Shown here one piece after another: positions 26,720-31,794 of a stretch of DNA of 31,794 nucleotides. The notes beneath the pieces were generated by a model that was not told the origin of the DNA, searched no databases, and saw nothing but the letters and a program-made list of their open reading frames with translations. A program made the position numbers and the translations under genes. The stretch covers positions 1 through 31,794 of the forward strand of contig JAEZYO010000288.1 in assembly GCA_023419055.1 (NCBI GenBank), in the 5' to 3' direction. The first letter of the stretch is position 1; every line of letters starts with the position of its first letter. Source of the DNA: Pseudomonadota bacterium. Its GTDB lineage: Bacteria; Myxococcota; Polyangia; Polyangiales; Polyangiaceae.

Positions 26720-28036
26720 CTACTCGGTCGGGTTCGTCTCGCGAATGGGGCTCGGTTCGCTCTCGCCCACCGTGACGTCGAGCTCGAAGAGCGACTCCAC
26801 GCCGTCGCCGTCGAGATCGCCTCGCGCGCGCACGACCGCACGCTTGCCGTCCTTCGAGGTTTCGTACTCGTAAGAGTAGTACTGGGGATTCTCCAGACCG
26901 AACTCGATGCTGGACCAGCTCTTGTGCTTCCAGTCGGCTGGCGTGGTCGTGTACTTCACTCCGGCGGGTACCGTCGAAGGTACGCGCGGCGCCGAGCGGG
27001 GAAAGCGGTGGCCAGGCGACTTTTCCGCGTGACGCTCGAGCCGAGCGGCGATGAGCCCGAGCGTGGTGCGCGCCTCCGACATCTTGGCCGCGGTGAGGTA
27101 GCGCTTGACGCCGTAGACGGTGAGCCCGGCAAGGGCGCCTGACAAGATGGAGTCTTCGACGACGATGGAGGCTCGCGCCGTGTTGCCGCGGTGCTCGAGC
27201 GTGAGCCGCTCGAGCAGCGTCATCACCACGCGCTTGAGCTCCGGTTCGATCGAGTCGAGTTGGTTCGGAACGAGCGCGAGGAGCTGCCGTCCTCGTGCCT
27301 CGAGGTTCGCGGCGTCCTGCGGGGATGCCGTTTCCCCTTCGAGCTCGAGGCGCGTGCTCGCAGAGCGCGAAGTAGCCGAAGGAGCCATGGCGAACGATGC
27401 GCGCTTCACACCGAGTGAATTCGGGAACGCTCCGGTCACCAGCAAGTAGTCTTCCGCGGGAGGAGCCCCGCTCGGTTTTGGCGCGCTGGCAAACAGCTTT
27501 TCGAGCGTGAGGCGCCTGCCGAACGCCAAGAGGTCCCCGTCGGCCACGAGGCACTGATCCGCTCTGCACAGCGCCTTCCGCCCCGCGAGCGCTGCCGGTT
27601 CGGGGGTTCCGGCGCCCTCGAAACAGGCAAACGTTCGGTCTGCGCTCTGGTCGAGCGCCACCACGACCGTCACCTCCTCCGTCTTCGGATCGGCGGTGAA
27701 AGTCAGCTCGCGGATCGCGCTCAACGGATCGAAGCCACACTTCTGGTTGAGCTCGGCCAGCGGATCCGGTGCGCCGGGTTGCGCGGCCTGGACTTCACGA
27801 AGTGCGGTGAGGAGGACCCGGAAGAGGGGTGACGCGAGGAATCGCGGTCCCTCGAGATAACCGAAGATGGGTGCGCGTCGATCGAGCATGCCAAAGACGC
27901 GGCTCTTCGGCGCGGCGCGCGTCGGCTCGACTTGGGACGCCGTCGCGATCTGCGGGCTCGGTGCTGGCTCGCGCCGGGGAGGATTCGAAGCGCAACCCGA
28001 GATCAACACCCCCGCGATGAACCAACCCGAACGCAT
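26720..28036 (-). CDS. Lipoprotein fused to a pilin-like C-terminal domain
   Basis: This 438-residue protein starts with a lipoprotein signal (MRSGWFIAGVLISGC, Cys 15) and a Pro-rich spacer. The N-terminal domain (about 45-295) has four Cys and beta/alpha character (PDPLAELNQKCGFDPL, KTEEVTVVVALDQS, CRADQCLVADGD) and no family I know. The C-terminal part (about 297-425) resembles a myxobacterial type IV pilin or pseudopilin: a hydrophobic helix leading into amphipathic SGALAGLTVYGVKRYLTAAK...SEARTTLGLI, then FPRSAP, TPADWKHKSWSSIEFGL, NPQYYSYEYETS and RARGDLDGDGVESLFEL. There is no prepilin peptidase site, since the helix is internal, so the domain cannot be processed like a pilin. The role is unknown; adhesion or assembly accessory functions are guesses. 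Confidence 0.88.
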   Translation of the reverse strand: MRSGWFIAGVLISGCASNPPRREPAPSPQIATASQVEPTRAAPKSRVFGMLDRRAPIFGYLEGPRFLASPLFRVLLTALREVQAAQPGAPDPLAELNQKCGFDPLSAIRELTFTADPKTEEVTVVVALDQSADRTFACFEGAGTPEPAALAGRKALCRADQCLVADGDLLAFGRRLTLEKLFASAPKPSGAPPAEDYLLVTGAFPNSLGVKRASFAMAPSATSRSASTRLELEGETASPQDAANLEARGRQLLALVPNQLDSIEPELKRVVMTLLERLTLEHRGNTARASIVVEDSILSGALAGLTVYGVKRYLTAAKMSEARTTLGLIAARLERHAEKSPGHRFPRSAPRVPSTVPAGVKYTTTPADWKHKSWSSIEFGLENPQYYSYEYETSKDGKRAVVRARGDLDGDGVESLFELDVTVGESEPSPIRETNPTE

Positions 28037-28147
28037 GAGCCATCATCGTCGGACTCCGAGCGAGAGCGCAATCCCTCGCGCCGAGCGGTCCGGCGCCCGG
28101 TTCGAGTGAGACCGCTCCCAGGGGGCTATTCGACGCCCGAGGTTTCC

Positions 28148-28176
28148 TTGACACTTTTCGGAGGGGGCAGAAACCT
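28148..28176 (+). promoter_or_regulatory. Candidate sigma-70-type promoter for the Lys/Glu-rich protein gene
   Basis: A perfect -35 TTGACA at 28148-28153 is followed 17 bp later by AAACCT (28171-28176), a poor -10. It lies about 40 bp before the ATG at 28217, in the gap shared with the divergent lipoprotein gene. The weak -10 suggests an activator or alternative sigma factor. Confidence 0.35.
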
Positions 28177-28216
28177 GTTCGGCGCCGTATCAGTTGGATA
28201 CCGAGGAGGACGACGG

Positions 28217-28636
28217 ATGACCGAGATGAATCGCACGCTTTTCGCTCGCATCGGAAGCAGGGGGATCGCTTTCGCGCTCGCGCTCGCACTCGTCGGGGTA
28301 AACGCCTCGGTCGTCCGAGCCGATCCTCACGACCCTTCGTGCGGGCCCGAGTCCCCGTCCGGCCCCGGCCAGCCCCCGACGAAGGAGGAGAAGGAAGCGG
28401 AACGGAAGAAGAGGAAGGAAGAACGCGACGCCAAGCGGAAGGCTGAAAGGGAGGCGCGCGAGGCCGCGAGGAAGGCCGAACAGGAGAAGAGGGAGGCCGA
28501 GCGCGCGAAGAAGAAGGCGGAGAAGGAAGCCGAAGACGCGAAGAAGAAGGCGCAAAAAGAAGCGGAAGCGGCGAAGAAAGAGGCCGAGCGCAAGAAGCGG
28601 GAAGAAGCCCAGAAGCACAAGGGCCGGCCCGGCTAA
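28217..28636 (+). CDS. Exported Lys/Glu/Arg-rich single-alpha-helix-like protein
   Basis: The ATG at 28217 has GAGGAGG seven bases upstream. The 139-residue product begins with a signal peptide (ALALALVGVNASVVRA, cleavage before DPHD), then a short Gly/Pro segment (SCGPESPSGPGQPPTKEEKE), and about 85 residues of almost uninterrupted K/E/R/A (for example KKRKEERDAKRKAEREAREA and KKKAEKEAEDAKKKAQKEAE) with i/i+4 salt-bridge spacing, typical of stable ER/K single helices or long coiled coils. The helix would act as a rigid spacer or envelope-binding rod. Only one Cys is present. I know no named family for it. A GAAACTC element cluster follows its stop. Confidence 0.85.
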   Translation: MTEMNRTLFARIGSRGIAFALALALVGVNASVVRADPHDPSCGPESPSGPGQPPTKEEKEAERKKRKEERDAKRKAEREAREAARKAEQEKREAERAKKKAEKEAEDAKKKAQKEAEAAKKEAERKKREEAQKHKGRPG

Positions 28637-28647
28637 AACTCCTGAAG

Positions 28648-28697
28648 GAAACTCTCCGGCGGAGTTTCGTCACCGGGACGCTGGTGCGAAGAAACTC
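28648..28697. repeat. Three GAAACTC/GAGTTTC elements upstream of the PAS hybrid kinase
   Basis: GAAACTC occurs at 28648-28654, its inverse GAGTTTC at 28662-28668, and GAAACTC again at 28691-28697, the direct copies extending to GAAACTCTC. The first two form a perfect 7-bp stem-loop. They lie after the Lys/Glu-rich gene and 130-175 bp before the kinase start. Confidence 0.5.
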
Positions 28698-28768
28698 TCT
28701 GTGTCCACACCCCTGCGGGTTGAAAACGGCAGCCTCCGGGTAGCGGAATTCTCGGCGTCTGGCCGCGC

Positions 28769-28797
28769 TTGATCGCGCGGAGTGGGACCCGTAGTGT
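28769..28797 (+). promoter_or_regulatory. Candidate sigma-70-type promoter for the PAS hybrid kinase
   Basis: TTGATC (28769-28774), a 17-bp spacer and TAGTGT (28792-28797) fit a GC-rich -35/-10 pair, about 28 bp before the ATG at 28825. Confidence 0.4.
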
Positions 28798-28824
28798 CGA
28801 CGGACCCCGGAGGGCGAAAGTGGG

Positions 28825-31152
28825 ATGAAGCAACCACCCGTCGAGGAGAGGATTTCAGGCCGTCAGAGGGAGCGAGCGGACGACCGCAAGCTCGGCAACG
28901 CGCTCCCCCAGATCATCTGGACCTGTGACGCGAGCGGCAAGCTCGACTGGGTCAACGATCGTTGGTCGGAGCTCACCGGTCTATCGCTCGAGGAGTCGCT
29001 CCGCGACAAGGGCGCGCTCGAGGCCGTTCACCCCGAAGATCGGGATCACGTACAGCAATGCTTCGCGCGGGCGCTCGCCGAGGAGGCGCCTTGCGAGATG
29101 GAATACAGGATCCGCACTCGGGAGGGCGTGTACCGCTTTCACGTCTGCCGCGTGGCGCCGCTACGCGGCGACGATGGGACGATCGAACGCTGGGTCGCCG
29201 CGACCTTCGACATGCAGGACCGGCGAGAAGCCGAGCAGGCGCTGCGGGCGTCGGAGCAAAGGTTCGAGGTCGTGTTCAACCTCAACCCGCAGCCGATGGT
29301 GATCACGCGCATCGCCGACGGCACGTTCCTGAACGTCAACGACGCGTTCTTGAAGATGACCGGGTTCTCTCGCGAGGAAGTCATCGGCAAGAACCCGATA
29401 CTGCTCGGGATCTGGAGCCTGGAGCGCCGGACCGCCACGGTCGAGCGCCTTCAGACCGGCGCCGCGGTCGAGGTTCCCTGTCGCCATCGCGACGGCCGCA
29501 CGCTCACGCTGGTGCTCTCGAGCGCGCGGATCGACTTCGGGGGTGAGCCCTGCCTCGTCACGAGCTCTACGGACGTGACCGAGCGCGCGGCCGCGGAGTT
29601 CGCGCTGCGAGATAGCGAGGCGCGGGCGCGAGCGCGGGCGGACGAGCTCGCCGTGCTGATGGACGCGGTACCCGCCGCGGTGCTCATCGCTCGCGATCCC
29701 GAGTGCAAGGAGCTCCACGGCAACAGCGCGCTGCACGCGTTGCTCGGCAGCGATCCGCGAAAGGGCTTGCCGCCAGCGGCGCTCTCGCCCGATGAGGCGG
29801 GCATCGAGGTGTCGATCGATGGAGCGCGGGTGCCGCCCGGTGAGCTCCCAATCGAGCGCGCGGCCCGGGGTGAGGAAGTCGGGCACCACGAACAGGTCCT
29901 GAGGTCGCAGGACGGCCGCACGGTCCACCTCTACGGCGGAGCCGTCACGCTCCGCGAGCCGAACGGAGAGCCCCGCGGAGCCATCGGAGCGTTCTTGGAC
30001 GTGACGCGCCTCAAGGAAGCGGAGGCGCGCCTGCGCGAGGTGGCTCGCCAGAAGGACGAGTTCTTGGCGATGTTGTCGCACGAGCTCCGTAACCCGCTCG
30101 CGCCCATCGTCACCGCGGTCGAGCTCATGGCGCTCCGCGGCGACGTGGCGACGCCCCGCGAGCGCGAAGTGATCGCCCGCCAGGCGCAGCACCTGGTGCG
30201 CCTGGTCGACGACCTGCTCGACGTCTCGCGCGTGGCGCGAGGAAAGGTTTCGCTCTCGAAGCGGCCGCTCGAGCTCGGCAGGATCGTGTCGCAGGCCGTG
30301 GAGGCGACGGAGCCGCTCCTCGTCAAACGCCGGCACGAGCTCGTGCTCTCGGTGCCGAACGAGGGGCTCCTCATCGAGGGGGACGAGATCCGCCTGACCC
30401 AGGTCGTCAACAACCTGCTCGCGAACGCGGCCCGCTACACCCCGCCGGGTGGGCGCATCGAGGTGACGGCGGCGCGAGAGGAAGGCCAGGTGGTGCTTCG
30501 CGTACGGGACAACGGCACGGGCATCGAGTCGCAGCTCTTGCCGTACGTGTTCGACATGTTCGTGCAGGGAGAGCGCGGTTCGGATCGCGCGCTCGGCGGC
30601 CTCGGGCTCGGCCTTTCGGTCGTGCGCACCCTGACGGAGCTCCACGGCGGCTCCGTGCAGGCGGCGAGCCAGGGGCCAGGTTGCGGCAGCCTTTTCACGG
30701 TGCGTCTGCCCGCGGCGACCGCGCCCGGGCCCGCGGACAGTCAGCGCGTCGAGGCGGCGCGCGCGAGCCCGTCGCGGCCACAGCGGGTGCTGGTGGTCGA
30801 CGACAACCCGGACGGAGCCGAAATGATCGCGGGCCTCCTGAGCCAGGTCGGTCACGAGGTGCGCGTCGCGCACGACGCGTCACGCGCGCTCACCATCGTC
30901 GCCGCCTTTCGACCCGACGTCGCGATCCTCGACATCGGCTTGCCCGTCATGGACGGCTACGCGCTCGGCCGCGAGCTCAACGCGCGCCTCGGAGATGCTC
31001 CGCCGGTGCTGATCGCGCTGAGCGGCTACGGGCAGGATCGCGACAGGCGCCGCAGCGAGGCGGCCGGCTTCCGCCGTCATCTGGTCAAGCCGGTGGACGC
31101 GGCGTCGCTGCTGCCACTGCTGGACGAGCTCGCTTGCACGGTGGCCGAGTAG
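28825..31152 (+). CDS. Soluble hybrid histidine kinase (PAS - PAS - PAS-like - HisKA - HATPase - REC)
   Basis: The 775-residue protein has no membrane helix. PAS domains sit at about 22-135 (IIWTCDASGKLDWVNDRWSEL) and 142-255 (FNLNPQPMVITRIADGTFLN), and a degenerate PAS at about 270-395, each followed by a short linker helix. HisKA carries H419 (AMLSHELRNP), HATPase_c has NNLLANAARYTP, DNGTGI and GGLGLGLS, and the receiver has VLVVDDNPDGAE, phospho-Asp D703 and K755. The kinase plus receiver part closely resembles the two membrane hybrid kinases in this window; the input is different. With no DNA-binding output it must signal through phosphotransfer or protein contact. The GGAGGG ribosome-binding site lies about 11 bases before ATG. 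Confidence 0.96.
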   Translation: MKQPPVEERISGRQRERADDRKLGNALPQIIWTCDASGKLDWVNDRWSELTGLSLEESLRDKGALEAVHPEDRDHVQQCFARALAEEAPCEMEYRIRTREGVYRFHVCRVAPLRGDDGTIERWVAATFDMQDRREAEQALRASEQRFEVVFNLNPQPMVITRIADGTFLNVNDAFLKMTGFSREEVIGKNPILLGIWSLERRTATVERLQTGAAVEVPCRHRDGRTLTLVLSSARIDFGGEPCLVTSSTDVTERAAAEFALRDSEARARARADELAVLMDAVPAAVLIARDPECKELHGNSALHALLGSDPRKGLPPAALSPDEAGIEVSIDGARVPPGELPIERAARGEEVGHHEQVLRSQDGRTVHLYGGAVTLREPNGEPRGAIGAFLDVTRLKEAEARLREVARQKDEFLAMLSHELRNPLAPIVTAVELMALRGDVATPREREVIARQAQHLVRLVDDLLDVSRVARGKVSLSKRPLELGRIVSQAVEATEPLLVKRRHELVLSVPNEGLLIEGDEIRLTQVVNNLLANAARYTPPGGRIEVTAAREEGQVVLRVRDNGTGIESQLLPYVFDMFVQGERGSDRALGGLGLGLSVVRTLTELHGGSVQAASQGPGCGSLFTVRLPAATAPGPADSQRVEAARASPSRPQRVLVVDDNPDGAEMIAGLLSQVGHEVRVAHDASRALTIVAAFRPDVAILDIGLPVMDGYALGRELNARLGDAPPVLIALSGYGQDRDRRRSEAAGFRRHLVKPVDAASLLPLLDELACTVAE

Positions 31153-31172
31153 CTCGAGTCAGTTCAGTCGAG

Positions 31173-31794
31173 TCAGTCGAGAGCGGCGCTCGCGCGCGTC
31201 GACGGCAACTGCTGATGGCCGACGTAGACTCGGAGTCGCGGCCGATTCCCGGCGAGCCGTTCGAGCGCCTGGAGGCTCTTCTCTGCCATGGCCCCGTCGG
31301 TGTTGAAGGACCCGGGCTCGACCGAGTGAGACCAACCCCAGGCAGTGTGACACGCGTCTCCGGTGATGAGCGCGGGTCCTTCGGTCGTGCGAACCAAGAA
31401 CGCCATGCTCCCGCGCGTGTGGCCCGGCACGTGAATGCCGTAAAAGGAACCATCGCCGAAGATGTCGACGACGCCCGGCTCGCGTTCGGCGGCGGGCCCC
31501 ACCGAGAGCTCACGCAGCGGCCCGAAACCGGCGAGGTTCTCGTTCGTCGTGCCGCGGGCGAAGAGGTACGAGAACCTGCTGTCTCGAGCCTCCTCCGGTC
31601 ACACGTAGAGCGGGACGGTCTTCGGAACGTCTTCCAACCCGAGGATGTGATCGAGGTGCAGGTGAGTGAGAAAGACGCCGGCGAGCTCGCTGCCGGAGCG
31701 CTCGAGCCAGGTCTTGGTGTCCAGACGCACCTCGATGCTGTCGGCGTTCATGGCTGCGCGCACCAGCGAACCGATGGGCATCTCTTCGGAGCGG
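31173..31794 (-). pseudogene. MBL-fold metallo-hydrolase with in-frame TGA (5' end outside window)
   Basis: The reading frame enters from the window end and carries every metallo-beta-lactamase-fold metal motif: THLHLDH (HxHxDH), VPGHTRGS, ITGDACHT with the bridging Asp, and VYVGHQQ. It is interrupted by TGA at 31599-31601, read in the same frame on both sides (DVPKTVPLYV, stop, PEEARDSRFSYLFARGTTNE). Related enzymes have Gly at that position (PVYVGPGE), one base from TGA via GGA. The family hydrolyses lactones, esters or thioesters; the substrate cannot be told. An ATG at 31781 exists, but homologues start further upstream. A nonsense mutation, base-call error or, less likely, selenocysteine could explain the stop. 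It converges on the PAS kinase with 20 bp between. Confidence 0.8.

Noticed and set aside
31155..31177. Direct repeat CGAGTCAGT, two copies 14 bp apart
   Set aside because: It lies between two convergent stop codons, is very short, and shows no sign of a mobile-element or site-specific recombination role.

Overview
The window (about 31.8 kb, very high GC, strong G/C third-position bias) looks like a chromosomal segment of a myxobacterium, most likely Polyangiales/Sorangiineae-like. I infer this from the content: cysteine-rich lipoproteins with Gly/Ser/Asn linkers, three DUF4215-type Cys repeats next to a SUMF1-fold domain, a PknB-like kinase with a Pro/Ala/Ser tail, a PEGA-like TPR protein, a myxobacterial pilin-type head domain, and several orphan hybrid histidine kinases. 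I saw no rRNA, tRNA, CRISPR array, insertion sequence or phage gene.

Layout. 1-726: 3' part of an OmpA-domain protein ending at a strong intrinsic terminator. 823-6301 (minus): a run of a frame-disrupted small gene, a DODA-type dioxygenase, a YohD-like DedA protein (probable AUU start), a HEAT-repeat protein, an editing-less threonyl-tRNA synthetase and an MgtE magnesium channel. 6400-7696 (plus): an SseB-like protein and a VOC/glyoxalase protein. 7701-7967 (minus): a DUF2277 protein. 8153-9803 (plus): a small soluble protein overlapping a Cys-rich lipoprotein, then a GYF-like/GAF protein. 9822-18232 (minus): two paralogous eight-TM hybrid kinases flanking a frameshifted GAF-PAS-PAS kinase and a Cys-rich lipoprotein. 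18411-21917: a Pro/Tyr-rich envelope protein, then (plus) a PEGA-like protein and a SUMF1-fold lipoprotein. 21929-23921 (minus): a Ser/Thr kinase and a two-CBS protein. 24235-26350 (plus): nrfHA. 26354-28036 (minus): a GlsB/YeaQ membrane protein and a lipoprotein fused to a pilin-like head. 28217-31152 (plus): an exported Lys/Glu-rich helical protein and a third hybrid kinase (PAS type). 31173-31794 (minus): an MBL-fold hydrolase interrupted by an in-frame TGA and running off the window.

How it works together. The clearest functional unit is nrfHA, a membrane-anchored pentaheme nitrite reductase with its NapC/NirT-type quinol oxidase, for ammonification or nitrite detoxification. Upstream lies a near-consensus sigma-54 promoter and, 120-150 bp upstream of the expected start, two 13-bp repeats exactly 30 bp apart, as expected for sites of an enhancer-binding protein. 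The four sensor kinases carry no DNA-binding output, so they probably signal through phosphotransfer. The remaining genes are envelope and housekeeping genes.

Three genes carry single-base lesions (two indels at short homopolymers, one nonsense codon). Either there is local decay or the assembly has errors, so these should be confirmed before any biology is built on them. The only gene-poor stretches longer than 300 bases are 5973-6399 (holds the disrupted gene) and 23922-24234 (holds the nrf regulatory region).
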